Under the pieces are notes generated by a model, which did not search any database, was not told where the DNA came from, and saw nothing but the letters and a program-made list of their open reading frames with translations. From NCBI GenBank assembly GCA_002348385.1, contig DEBD01000021.1, positions 32,196-42,026 on the forward strand: DNA of 9,831 bases. The letters are read 5' to 3'. This document shows positions 1 through 7,483 of this stretch, in pieces (position 1 is the stretch's first letter; each line of letters begins with the position of its first letter). The position numbers and the translations under genes are program-made. This DNA comes from Gammaproteobacteria bacterium UBA2965 (GTDB taxonomy: Bacteria > Pseudomonadota > Gammaproteobacteria > Pseudomonadales > Azotimanducaceae).

Positions 1-24
1 CCGAGCCCGCCGAGCCCGCCGAGC
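1..24 (+). repeat. 9-bp tandem repeat coding for Glu-Pro-Ala
   Basis: The unit CCGAGCCCG occurs twice in tandem, followed by the first six bases of a third copy. It is in frame and encodes the EPAEPAE stretch of the TonB-domain protein's linker. The array probably continues upstream of the window. Such repeats can change length by slippage without breaking frame. Confidence 0.7.
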
Positions 25-833
25 AATCAGAGCCTGCCGCACCGGCGCCCACCACCCCGGAGGCGTTGCCTCGAGACGAAACCGCAGCGCAGGCAACCCC
101 ACCTGTCGCCGAAGCATACAGCGCTGCGGATTCCCGTCAGGAGCTACCGATCGCTACCGCCGCAGAACCCCCGACGGCGGCATCCGCCGTCCCGGAGGTG
201 GCGCCAAGCGAAGCACAATCGGCGGACATGGCGCAGACGGCAGAGCTCCAACCCGACGCGCACCTGCAAGCCGCCCAGACGGCCTTGGCGAACGATCAGC
301 TGGCGAGCGCATTCGCGCTCTTCAAGCGGGCGCTGGAAACCGCTCCCGACTCACAAGCCGCCCAGGCGGGCATCGAGGCCGTCCGTACGGCCTTACTAGC
401 GCACGCTCGCAGCCTGGTATCCGGTAACGACATGGCCGCAGCCTTCGGCGCGCTGCAGGATGCCGAGGTCAGCGGGGCGGACGCGACGACCATTCAGGCA
501 CTGCGCGCACAAACACAAACGCGGCAACACCTGCTCGATGCCAGAGACGGTGTGTTTACCAGCCTGTTTCCGATGGCGCAGCTCACACCGATTCGGAGAA
601 CGGCGCCCCAATACCCCAGTGCGGCGCCCGAAGGTACGGTTGCCTCGATCTACATCGAGATGACAGTCACGGAATCTGGCGAAGTCCGCGACATCGAGAT
701 ACTTGGCGAAGCGGCACCCTATTTTGGCCGCGCCGCGCGCCGAGCGATACGGCGCTGGCGATTTCAACCCGTCACCCTGGACGGAACGCCGGTGGCGGTA
801 CGTACGTCGGTGCGACTGACGTTCCAGGGCTAG
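3..833 (+). CDS. TonB-domain protein with TPR-like middle region, 5' end cut by window edge
   Basis: The reading frame is open from base 3 to the TAG at 831-833, so the 276 visible residues are the C-terminal part of a longer protein; the in-frame TTG at 66 is not a convincing start. Residues 1-86 are a low-complexity Ala/Pro/Glu linker. Residues about 87-181 are Ala-rich helices resembling tetratricopeptide repeats (AxxALANDQLASAFALFKRALE pattern). Residues about 195-276 are a TonB C-terminal domain: the PQYP motif, a G-T-V-x-S-I-Y strand, the F-G-R-A-A-R-R-A-I helix, WRFQP and the DGTPV turn are all visible. In known TonB proteins this domain contacts outer-membrane receptors across the periplasm and the Pro-rich linker spans it. 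The N-terminal membrane anchor would lie outside the window, so a true energy transducer cannot be told from another TonB_C-domain protein. It converges on the next gene with a 21-base gap. Confidence 0.88.
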   Translation, partial: EPAEPAEQSEPAAPAPTTPEALPRDETAAQATPPVAEAYSAADSRQELPIATAAEPPTAASAVPEVAPSEAQSADMAQTAELQPDAHLQAAQTALANDQLASAFALFKRALETAPDSQAAQAGIEAVRTALLAHARSLVSGNDMAAAFGALQDAEVSGADATTIQALRAQTQTRQHLLDARDGVFTSLFPMAQLTPIRRTAPQYPSAAPEGTVASIYIEMTVTESGEVRDIEILGEAAPYFGRAARRAIRRWRFQPVTLDGTPVAVRTSVRLTFQG

Positions 834-854
834 CCGCGACCTGGCCGGACGCCT

Positions 855-2705
855 TCAGCCGCCAAACACGTATGGGTCCAGGGTGGATTGCGCTTCCGTG
901 CGAAACTTGTGCCAACGACCACCGCCGTAGTACGCAAGGCTGCCCGGTTCAGCGGTACCGTCGCCATTGTAGTATGAAATACAGTCGCGCAGCGGGCTGC
1001 TCAGGATATCGGCCTCACGGCAGTGACGTGCGTAGGATTCTTCCGGCTCCGCCTTGATGTCCACCACGCTCACGCCCATCTCGCGCATGGTGTTCAGCAT
1101 CCACACGATGTAATCGGCATGCTGCTCTATGGAGTCGGTGAAATTAAAGCTCCCACCACCGCCTTGCGGTCCCGAGACGATGAACAGGTTGGGAAAGCCA
1201 TGACTGTGCAGCCCAAGAAAAGTCTTGGTGCCTTCGGTGGCCCACTTTTCCTGCAGCGTTCGCCCATCGCGGCCGGTGATCATGTTGAAGGTGGACGTGG
1301 CCATCCATTGAAAGCCGGTGGCGTAGATCAGCACGTCCAGCGGGTACTCCACCCCATCGTGAACCACCCCACGCTCATTGATCTCCCGCACCCCCAACGG
1401 CGCAGTGTCGACCAGCGTCACATTGGACTGGTTGAAGACGGGAAGGTACTCATCGTGAAAGGTGGGGCGCTTACAGCCGTAGGGATAGTAGGGCTTCAGA
1501 GCCGCCGCAGTCTTCGGGTCTTCGACGATGACGTCTACCCGCGCGCGAATCTGTTCCATGATGCGAAAGTTGCTGTCGAGCTGCTTTTCGATCATCTCCT
1601 CGGGGGAAAGCCTGGTCTGGTGCTGCTTGGGTTCCTTGAAATGGTCGACCTTGCCAGACAGATAGTCGTCGTTCGCCTTGATCGCAGTGCGGCCCGCGGA
1701 TATTTTTGCGAAGCGCGCACGGCGTGCACGCGCCCAGCCCGGCTCGTTGGCCCAGGCATCGATTTCCTCTTGAGTGGTCGCCCGCTGATCCCGCACGTCA
1801 ATGGATGAGGGGGTGCGCTGAAACACGCAGAGCTCGCCCACCACCTTGGCCAATTCCGGAATGACCTGCACGGCGGTCGCGCCCGTGCCAATGATGCCAA
1901 CGCGCTTGCCTTCCAGATCCACGTTGTAGTCCCAGCGGGAAGTGTGAAAAGCATCGCCGGCAAACTTTTCCATGCCGTCTATTCTGGCCAGCCTGGGCGT
2001 GGTCAAAATGCCGTTGGCGAGAATCACATACCGTGCGCGCATGGCATCGCCTCGGTCTGTGTATACGGTCCATCGGCCGTCGTCCTCGTTCCAGTTCGTC
2101 TTCTCAACGGTGGTATGGAACAGGCACCGATCGTAGAAGCCGCACTTCTCGGCCATGTTCTGGCAATACTCGAGAATCTCGAATCCCGATGCGAACTTCA
2201 TGCTGGGCACATAGCCCATTTCTTCCAGCAGCGGGAGGTAGCTGTACGCCTCAACATCGCAGGCAATTCCCGGATACCGATTCCAGTACCAGGTGCCGCC
2301 GACGTCGCCGCCCTTCTCGCAGAATCGCACGTCGGTAATGCCCTGCGCGCGCAGCCGGTACCACAGCAGCAGGCCGGCAAACCCAGCACCCACTACCAGG
2401 ACCTCGCACTCATCAAGGAGGGCTTCCCGGGGTACCGGCGCTTCCGAATAGACGTCCTCGAGATACTTGCTGAACTCACCCTCCATGGCCATGTAGTCTG
2501 CGGCACCACGCCTGGCCTCCTTGAAGTCGCGATACCTTGCCTGTTCCTCCGCATTGAACACCGCACCCGGCGGCTGCGGCGGCAAGCTGGTGAGCGCCTC
2601 GTCGGTAACTATCGAGTAGCCCTTGCCCCTTATTTTGTCGGCGGCGTTGGCAGCGCGGGTGTCGAAGCACTTCAGACCGGTTTCTGGGTCAATTCGAATG
2701 GACAT
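855..2705 (-). CDS. Type I Baeyer-Villiger monooxygenase (FAD/NADPH)
   Basis: This 616-residue flavoprotein should insert one O2-derived oxygen next to a ketone, giving an ester or lactone, using FAD and NADPH in the cytoplasm. The FAD Rossmann motif is VGAGFAG (residues 105-111), followed by E130 and the GGTWYWNRYPG block (136-146) with Asp150. The Baeyer-Villiger fingerprint FxGxxxHxxxW(P/D) is present as FAGDAFHTSRWD (248-259), then the NADPH Rossmann motif GTGATA (273-278). The KR pair at 412-413 aligns with the catalytic Lys336-Arg337 of phenylacetone monooxygenase, and YATGF (461-465) is the C-terminal flavoprotein motif. The roughly 100-residue extension before the first Rossmann fold makes it longer than phenylacetone monooxygenase (542 residues) and closer in size to the roughly 600-residue macrocyclic or steroid-type enzymes. 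The start is the ATG at 2705. It diverges from the Rieske gene across 147 bases. Substrate unknown. Confidence 0.93.
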   Translation of the reverse strand: MSIRIDPETGLKCFDTRAANAADKIRGKGYSIVTDEALTSLPPQPPGAVFNAEEQARYRDFKEARRGAADYMAMEGEFSKYLEDVYSEAPVPREALLDECEVLVVGAGFAGLLLWYRLRAQGITDVRFCEKGGDVGGTWYWNRYPGIACDVEAYSYLPLLEEMGYVPSMKFASGFEILEYCQNMAEKCGFYDRCLFHTTVEKTNWNEDDGRWTVYTDRGDAMRARYVILANGILTTPRLARIDGMEKFAGDAFHTSRWDYNVDLEGKRVGIIGTGATAVQVIPELAKVVGELCVFQRTPSSIDVRDQRATTQEEIDAWANEPGWARARRARFAKISAGRTAIKANDDYLSGKVDHFKEPKQHQTRLSPEEMIEKQLDSNFRIMEQIRARVDVIVEDPKTAAALKPYYPYGCKRPTFHDEYLPVFNQSNVTLVDTAPLGVREINERGVVHDGVEYPLDVLIYATGFQWMATSTFNMITGRDGRTLQEKWATEGTKTFLGLHSHGFPNLFIVSGPQGGGGSFNFTDSIEQHADYIVWMLNTMREMGVSVVDIKAEPEESYARHCREADILSSPLRDCISYYNGDGTAEPGSLAYYGGGRWHKFRTEAQSTLDPYVFGG

Positions 2706-2852
2706 GGCTCATCGTTTTCCGCTGGTCAGCGCCCCAGTTTACACCGGTTGGAACCACCGAAGCGCCCCCACCCTTGACTTGCTGGCTGGACATAGCGAAG
2801 GTCATTGCCGACCATGGGTCTCACGGCGCCATGCGCGCCCCGGGGGATTTCT
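2706..2852. promoter_or_regulatory. Divergent intergenic region between the monooxygenase and Rieske genes
   Basis: This 147-base spacer separates two genes transcribed away from each other and must hold, or lie close to, both promoters. A TTGACT hexamer at 2774-2779 resembles a rightward -35 box, but no good -10 box lies 16-18 bases downstream. Leftward, TAAACT (complement of 2738-2743) is a possible -10 box with a poor -35. An imperfect GGTT-GG-AACC dyad sits at 2744-2753. I therefore call the region by its position rather than by any individual promoter. Confidence 0.45.
2842..2847 (+). promoter_or_regulatory. Ribosome binding site fixing the Rieske gene start
   Basis: GGGGGA lies five bases upstream of GTG 2853. 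It supports that start over the in-frame TTG at 2805 and ATG at 2814, neither of which gives a family-like N-terminus. Confidence 0.6.
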
Positions 2853-4163
2853 GTGCTAACGCAGGAAGAGAACACCACGCTGACGCAAACCGGTCCGGGC
2901 ACGTCCATGGGGGAGGTATTCAGGTCCTACTGGCTACCGGTGCTGCTCTCCCGAGAGTTGGAGATAGACGGCCCGCCCAAACGCATTCGGATTCTGTCCG
3001 AAGACTTTCTCGCGTTTCGCGATAGTGACGGCCGCGTAGGCATTGTCGAACCACGCTGCCCGCACCGCGGCGCCAACCTGTTTCTTGGGCGCAATGAGTC
3101 GGGCGGATTGCGCTGCGCCTACCACGGCTGGAAGTTCACCGCCGACGGCAGCTGCGCGGACGTCCCTACCGCCACCCCCAGCGTCGCCGAAGATCTAAAG
3201 GAGCGAGCGCGAATTCGTGCCCTACAGGTTGCCGAATATGGCGACCTGGTGTGGGCCTATTGGGGTAACGATGCCCCTCCCCTGCCAAGATTCGAATTTG
3301 CCGAACTCCCCGCGGAGCACCGATTCGTTGCCAAGAAGTTCCAGCAATGCAACTGGGCGCAGGCCGCCGAAGGCGGGTTGGACACCGCCCACTTCTCCTA
3401 TCTGCACGCCAACGTTCATGATGGGGAGCGAGCGCCGCTGCTACCAAGCCAGGGGGATAACGAGCCCCCTGCCACTGCCCGCTATCGCTGGCTGATCGAA
3501 GACGGCGCTCCAAGATTCACCGTGCTCCAGCACGATTCGGGTCTGCTGCTGGGCGCTGCGCGTAATGCCGACGACGACCAACTGTACTGGCGCATCACGC
3601 AATTCATGATGCCCAGCCACTCACTGGCTCCAAACAGCTTCCCGGGAGACTTGAATCAGGGTAACAGCTGGGTTCCTGTGGACGATGTGTCGTGCTGGAT
3701 TTTCTGCTTCGCCTACCACACCGAACGCCCCCTGACGGAGACCGAACGCAGCCTCCTGGCCAACGGGTTTGGAATCTTTGCCGAAGTGGACGACGACTTC
3801 GTGCCCATTCGCAACCGGGAAAACGACTATCTCATCGACCGCGAAGCGCAGAAGCACTCGAGCTTCACTGGTATCCAGGGCGTCTCGGAACAGGATGCCG
3901 CCATCGCAGACAGTCAGGGTTTGATCGTCGATCGTACCCGGGAACTGCTTGGCCAGACAGATCTGGGCGTGGTTCGATTCCGACAGTTGATGCTGAACGC
4001 CGCCCGAGAGCTAGGCTCAGGGACGCCACCGCCGGGCGCCAGGGCGCCGAACGCCTATATGATTCGCTCCGGCGACGCCATGTCCTCCCGGGACGCTGAC
4101 CTCACGGCGGTAGTCGAAGCGCGATTCGGCGAGCTCGCGGGAACGGGAGTTGCGCCTTACTGA
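2853..4163 (+). CDS. Rieske non-heme iron oxygenase, phthalate-dioxygenase-type alpha subunit
   Basis: This is the terminal oxygenase of an aromatic-ring or alicyclic hydroxylating system (436 residues, cytoplasmic), expected to use O2 and electrons from a separate reductase. From the GTG start the protein begins MLTQEEN and continues LTQTGPGTSMGE, the usual N-terminus of phthalate 4,5-dioxygenase-like proteins. The Rieske [2Fe-2S] ligands are Cys69, His71, Cys88 and His91 (CPH-x16-CAYH). The catalytic domain has Asp177 as the bridging acid and His180 and His185 as iron ligands in NWAQAAEGGLDTAHFSYLH. Asp348, within FTGIQGVSEQDAA, is the probable third iron ligand. Only the alpha subunit is seen, as expected for this single-subunit-type family. 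No ferredoxin or reductase lies in the window, so electrons must come from elsewhere. The kinase gene follows 40 bases downstream on the same strand. Substrate unknown; product labels such as phthalate dioxygenase describe family only. Confidence 0.93.
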   Translation: MLTQEENTTLTQTGPGTSMGEVFRSYWLPVLLSRELEIDGPPKRIRILSEDFLAFRDSDGRVGIVEPRCPHRGANLFLGRNESGGLRCAYHGWKFTADGSCADVPTATPSVAEDLKERARIRALQVAEYGDLVWAYWGNDAPPLPRFEFAELPAEHRFVAKKFQQCNWAQAAEGGLDTAHFSYLHANVHDGERAPLLPSQGDNEPPATARYRWLIEDGAPRFTVLQHDSGLLLGAARNADDDQLYWRITQFMMPSHSLAPNSFPGDLNQGNSWVPVDDVSCWIFCFAYHTERPLTETERSLLANGFGIFAEVDDDFVPIRNRENDYLIDREAQKHSSFTGIQGVSEQDAAIADSQGLIVDRTRELLGQTDLGVVRFRQLMLNAARELGSGTPPPGARAPNAYMIRSGDAMSSRDADLTAVVEARFGELAGTGVAPY

Positions 4164-4203
4164 CCCCCGCCCGCAGCCAAACAAAGGTGACAAGTACGCA
4201 AAC

Positions 4204-5265
4204 ATGACTGACCACGACGAAAGCACCGGCCCGGAGGGCTATCAGGTCGCCGCGGTAGAGGCATGGATCGAGCAAAACGTACCCGATCTCACGCCTCCGT
4301 TTCGCTGGACGCGCTTGCTGGGCGGCCATTCAAACCTCACCTATCAGCTGGACGATGCCCAAGGAAGCCACGCGGTGATCCGGCGCCCGCCGCAAGGAGA
4401 GCTGCTACCCAAAGCCCACGACATGAGCCGGGAGTGGGCGTTGATCTCGGCCCTGGGGCCCACAGCGGTACCCGTCCCGGCCGCTCTTGGTTTCTGTGAA
4501 GACCCCGGCGTGACCGGTGCCTGGTTCTATGTCATGGGATTGATCGACGGGCAGCCACTGTACAACGCCGACGATACTGGTAGCCGGGTACCCGAAGGTC
4601 AGCGACGAAAAATGGCCATGTCTTTCATCGACGTGCTGGGAGATCTGCATGGCGTAAACCCTGATGCGGTGGGTCTGGGAGATTTGGGCAAAAAGGAGGA
4701 CTACGTCGGGCGCCAGCTGAAAACCTGGTATCGCTCATGGAATTCGTCAATCGAGGGCGCGGACTACGACGATCCGCGCGCCCACGAACTACAGCGATTC
4801 CTGCTGGACAACGTTCCCGAGCAAGGCCCTGCCCGGGTGGTTCACGGTGACTACGGTCTGCACAACTGCCTGATCGGCCCTGACTGCACGGTGGCGGCCG
4901 TGGTGGACTGGGAGATTTCCACCCTCGGAGATCCGCTGGCAGACCTGGCCTACGCGCTGAATCCATGGCCCGACCCGGCCGACACCGACCCCGTACCGCC
5001 GGAAGCGGCCACCGCTCCCAGCGGTTTTCCGAGCCGCAGCGAGCTTGCGGCGCGCTATGCGGACAAAACCGGGCGGGATCTGTCCGGGCTCGATTACTAC
5101 GTAGCCTTCAATCGCTGGAAGTCCGCGTGCATCGTTCACGGTGTTTACGCCCGCTACATGGAAGGCAAGAAGAGCGCGGACGATGGAATCGATCTGGACG
5201 AGATGCGCGAGCGAATTGGACGCTCGCTGGCCCTTTCTGAGCAAGCCGCCAACCGCGCGGCCTGA
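4204..5265 (+). CDS. APH-fold phosphotransferase, ACAD10/11-kinase or LvaA-like
   Basis: This 353-residue protein has the aminoglycoside/choline kinase fold. Visible motifs are GGHSNLTY (residues 40-47, nucleotide loop), IRRPP (59-63), an Arg-Glu helix (Glu77), the Brenner motif HGDYGLHN (214-221, catalytic Asp216 and Asn221) and the metal-binding DWE (235-237) followed by TLGDPLADLA. The IRRPP and WEISTLGDPLADLA blocks are typical of kinases linked to ACAD10/ACAD11 rather than of drug-resistance enzymes. Characterised members such as Pseudomonas putida LvaA phosphorylate the hydroxyl of 4-hydroxyacyl-CoAs for removal by a partner acyl-CoA dehydrogenase. A matching dehydrogenase lies at 8338-9564, which supports that role by inference. 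The start is ATG 4204, preceded by AAAGGTGA at 4183-4190; the in-frame TTG at 4150 overlaps the Rieske gene and adds residues unlike the family. It probably shares a transcript with the Rieske gene. Confidence 0.88.
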   Translation: MTDHDESTGPEGYQVAAVEAWIEQNVPDLTPPFRWTRLLGGHSNLTYQLDDAQGSHAVIRRPPQGELLPKAHDMSREWALISALGPTAVPVPAALGFCEDPGVTGAWFYVMGLIDGQPLYNADDTGSRVPEGQRRKMAMSFIDVLGDLHGVNPDAVGLGDLGKKEDYVGRQLKTWYRSWNSSIEGADYDDPRAHELQRFLLDNVPEQGPARVVHGDYGLHNCLIGPDCTVAAVVDWEISTLGDPLADLAYALNPWPDPADTDPVPPEAATAPSGFPSRSELAARYADKTGRDLSGLDYYVAFNRWKSACIVHGVYARYMEGKKSADDGIDLDEMRERIGRSLALSEQAANRAA

Positions 5266-5274
5266 GCGGGCCGC
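5257..5274 (+). terminator. Weak GC stem at the end of the phosphotransferase gene
   Basis: GCGGCC (5257-5262) and GGCCGC (5269-5274) form a 6-bp stem around a 6-base loop that contains the TGA stop. No T-tract follows, so this is at best a weak or factor-dependent terminator for the rightward operon. The rest of the 77-base convergent spacer (5266-5342) holds only a 10-bp palindrome, CGGCTAGCCG, at 5324-5333. Confidence 0.25.
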
Positions 5275-5342
5275 CTACCGATCGTAGTGGGTGAGGTCGG
5301 GGTTGGATTCGAGCGATGGCATCCGGCTAGCCGACAGACGGG

Positions 5343-6941
5343 TCAGTCAAACAGGTTAGCCAGCCGTTGCTTGATGTTGTCTGCAACGTAAAGCGCCAAC
5401 GCCTGTAGAGTACTGGTGGGGTTCACGCCACCAGAGGTAACGAACATGCTGCTGTCTGCAACAAACAGGTTTTTGACGTCGTGGCTGCGCCCCCACTCGT
5501 TCACCACCGACCGTTCAGGATCGGTACCCATTCGAGTGGTTCCCATGACATGCCCGCTGGCTACGCCGCTGGTTACGGTCGGGGTCACGAACGACGCGCC
5601 CGCAGCACGCAACACTTCCGTGGAGCGCTCACCAGCGTGAGCCAACATGTTGATGCTATTTTCTCCGAGCACGTAGTTGATCTTTGGCGCCGGTATGCCG
5701 TGTGAATCCGTCATATCGGGATCCAATGTCACTCGGTTGTGTTCTTCGGGCAGATCCTCGCAGACCGCGCAGATCGCCGCGGATTTATCGAACATCTGCC
5801 GAAACGCCGCATGATGGCCCTCGCCCCAAGGCAGCGCCCCCATCATCATGCCCATCTGGGCCGCCGCCACAGGACCGTTGCCGCGCAGAATCTCCATGGT
5901 GTACCCACGGGCGAAGCCCCGATTGAGATCCGTTTCATAGAACTCCTTACTCCACAACGAGCAGCCGATGGGCCCTTTGTACCCTTCCATGGGTCCGTCG
6001 AAGATGCCTTGCGTCACCGCCATGGCGTGCAACATCAGATTTCTACCCACGAGTCCGCTGCTGTTTGCCAGACCGTCGGGGAACCTGGCCGAGGTGGAGT
6101 TCAACAGCAGCCGCGGGGTTCCAATTCCGTTGCAGGCAACGATCACCATTTCGGCACTCTGGGAACGCTCGACGCCATCGGCATCGTAGTACACCACGCC
6201 ATCCGCCATCCCGCGCTCATCAATGGTGATTTCCCGCACGCGACAGCGGGTTCTCAGCTCCACGCCACGACGAATGGCTTCCGGCCAATAGGTGATGTCC
6301 GTACTTGCTTTGGCACCCTGGGCGCAGCCCGACGCACAGGGCCCTAAGTTGACACACTTGTCACGCCCGTTGTACGGCACGGTGGCAATGGCGCTCTCTG
6401 ACGGCCACCAATGCCAGCCAAGCTCGTTGAATCCGCGTGCCACCTTTTCACCAAGAACGCCCAAGGGCACCGGCGGCATCAGCCCCTCTTTGGACGGCAC
6501 GCCAGGGTCCCCAGCCAGTCCCGCAACCCCCATCATCTCGTCGTTGACGGCAAAATGCGGTTCCAGATCGGCATAGGTGATGGGCCAGTCCTCTCCCACC
6601 CCGTCCAGCGCCCTGGTTCTGAAGTCCGACGGGTGCAACCGGGGAAAGTGCGCCATATACAAGATGGTTCCCCCGCCCACGCCATTGAAGTTCACGGGCT
6701 TTATGGGGGAATCCGCATCGTTGATCGGATAGTCCTCATCGCGGCGGCGCATGTTGGGGCTGCCCGAGAAATCGGGCCTCGACTCCCAGTCACGTCCCAC
6801 CGTGGGGTAATCCGACTGGTTTACCCAATCGCCCTGCTCCAGGCAGAGGATGCGCATGCGGGTGTCTACCAGGCTCCAGGCCATTGCCGCCCCCGAAGCG
6901 CCGGCGCCGATGATGAGTACGTCTACCTTGTCATCCGACAT
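5343..6941 (-). CDS. GMC-family FAD oxidoreductase, gluconate-2-dehydrogenase large-subunit type
   Basis: This 532-residue flavoprotein should oxidise an alcohol or sugar-type hydroxyl to a carbonyl. The FAD Rossmann motif is IGAGASG (residues 11-17) with Glu35 at the end of the second strand. NGVGGGT (86-92) is the GMC FAD-contact loop. The catalytic pair is His464 in ASGHVMGTTRMG and Asn507 in GGVNPTSTLQALA. Cys196, Cys202 and Cys206 (C-x5-C-x3-C, then GAK) recall the cysteines that hold a [3Fe-4S] cluster in membrane-linked fructose and glucose dehydrogenases; cluster binding here is a guess. The start is ATG 6941, since GAGG at 6947-6950 overlaps the TGA of the upstream gene and the N-terminus fits the family; the longer frame up to 7124 merely overlaps that gene. 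There is no signal peptide. The acceptor is probably quinone or cytochrome rather than O2. Substrate unknown. Confidence 0.92.
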   Translation of the reverse strand: MSDDKVDVLIIGAGASGAAMAWSLVDTRMRILCLEQGDWVNQSDYPTVGRDWESRPDFSGSPNMRRRDEDYPINDADSPIKPVNFNGVGGGTILYMAHFPRLHPSDFRTRALDGVGEDWPITYADLEPHFAVNDEMMGVAGLAGDPGVPSKEGLMPPVPLGVLGEKVARGFNELGWHWWPSESAIATVPYNGRDKCVNLGPCASGCAQGAKASTDITYWPEAIRRGVELRTRCRVREITIDERGMADGVVYYDADGVERSQSAEMVIVACNGIGTPRLLLNSTSARFPDGLANSSGLVGRNLMLHAMAVTQGIFDGPMEGYKGPIGCSLWSKEFYETDLNRGFARGYTMEILRGNGPVAAAQMGMMMGALPWGEGHHAAFRQMFDKSAAICAVCEDLPEEHNRVTLDPDMTDSHGIPAPKINYVLGENSINMLAHAGERSTEVLRAAGASFVTPTVTSGVASGHVMGTTRMGTDPERSVVNEWGRSHDVKNLFVADSSMFVTSGGVNPTSTLQALALYVADNIKQRLANLFD

Positions 6942-6946
6942 GCGCG

Positions 6947-6950
6947 CCTC
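6947..6950 (-). promoter_or_regulatory. Ribosome binding site of the GMC gene, overlapping the upstream stop codon
   Basis: GAGG on the minus strand overlaps the TGA of the small-subunit gene and lies five bases before ATG 6941. Ribosomes finishing the first gene are well placed to begin the second. Confidence 0.6.
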
Positions 6951-7446
6951 AAACCTGACGATAGAACGGCGCGCGTGAGCGCACCGGATCCAGCAGCGAC
7001 CAATCCGTATCTGGCACGGGATTACCCTCGGGGTACGGCGCCCGCGCTGCGAGCCCGAGGCCGCGGAGCACCCGGTCATCGCGGTAGTAGCTCGCCGCCA
7101 CTGCCGACTGCAGAACACTAACAAACTGGCCGTGCGAACCCTTCAGCGCATCCACTACGCCGCTCGCGTCCTGCAACTGCAACGGGCCGCCGACGCCCGC
7201 GTCATGAGCGAGTTGTTGCAGCTTCTGCAGCCCGTCGATGACCACCGCGCGATGGGTCGCCAGCGTGGAGAGCACACGGGCCAGGATCTCCGGGTCCGCC
7301 GCACTGGGCATTCCATCGCCGGCGGGAATCATCCAGTCGGACAGCAAACCAAGGGCGGCACGCTCATCGGTGGAGAATTGGGCGTCTGAGGAGATGATCG
7401 CGGTCAATGGGCAAGCCCGCCAGGGTATTTCCGGCGAGCTTACCAC
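6949..7446 (-). CDS. Gluconate 2-dehydrogenase subunit 3-like small subunit
   Basis: This is a small helical protein (165 residues from GTG 7446). It matches the family whose members accompany GMC dehydrogenases and are needed for their assembly or activity. Features seen are the N-terminal FSTDERAALGLLSDWMIP block (residues 25-42), an Asp/Gly-rich turn, and a C-terminal tail with YYRDDRVLRGLG and a terminal DWSLLDPVRSRAPFYRQV-like end typical of these partners. Its TGA is seven bases before the ATG of the GMC gene, so the pair is probably translationally coupled. The start is uncertain: GTG 7446 has no Shine-Dalgarno and lies against a strong hairpin, while TTG 7407 has a weak GGCGGG upstream and still keeps the whole domain. 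Neither start gives a Tat or Sec signal, unlike the gluconate dehydrogenase gamma subunit. Confidence 0.82.
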   Translation of the reverse strand: MVSSPEIPWRACPLTAIISSDAQFSTDERAALGLLSDWMIPAGDGMPSAADPEILARVLSTLATHRAVVIDGLQKLQQLAHDAGVGGPLQLQDASGVVDALKGSHGQFVSVLQSAVAASYYRDDRVLRGLGLAARAPYPEGNPVPDTDWSLLDPVRSRAPFYRQV

Positions 7447-7447
7447 A

Positions 7448-7473
7448 GGGCGTCGCGATCACCCGCGACGCCC
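7448..7473. repeat. Perfect 10-bp GC-rich inverted repeat before the small-subunit gene
   Basis: GGGCGTCGCG (7448-7457) and CGCGACGCCC (7464-7473) are exact reverse complements separated by six bases. The repeat ends one base from the GTG at 7446. It has no T-tract on the minus strand. It could be an operator, an RNA hairpin that limits translation from that GTG, or part of a processing or termination signal for the upstream gene. Confidence 0.6.
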
Positions 7474-7483
7474 GGGTCGCGTG

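Noticed and set aside
1023..1808. 261-codon plus-strand frame, and another at 1944-2777
   Set aside because: Both lie antisense to the Baeyer-Villiger gene, whose motifs are complete. Their products show no family motifs and are by-products of GC-rich codon use.
2774..2802. Sigma-70 promoter with TTGACT at 2774
   Set aside because: The -35 match is good, but the hexamer at 17-base spacing is GAAGGT and nothing better lies at 16 or 18.
4204..5265. Aminoglycoside-resistance phosphotransferase
   Set aside because: The fold and HGDxxxxN motif are shared, but the IRRPP and WEISTLGDPLADLA blocks, the catabolic neighbours and the lack of any mobile element point to a metabolic kinase.
5739..7121. 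Plus-strand frames at 5739-6347 and 6411-7121
   Set aside because: They are antisense to the GMC gene and its partner, whose catalytic motifs are intact. The products are low in recognisable structure.
6942..7124. 61-residue N-terminal extension of the GMC protein
   Set aside because: It overlaps the small-subunit gene in another frame, is Arg/Cys-rich and unlike the family. ATG 6941 has its own GAGG site.
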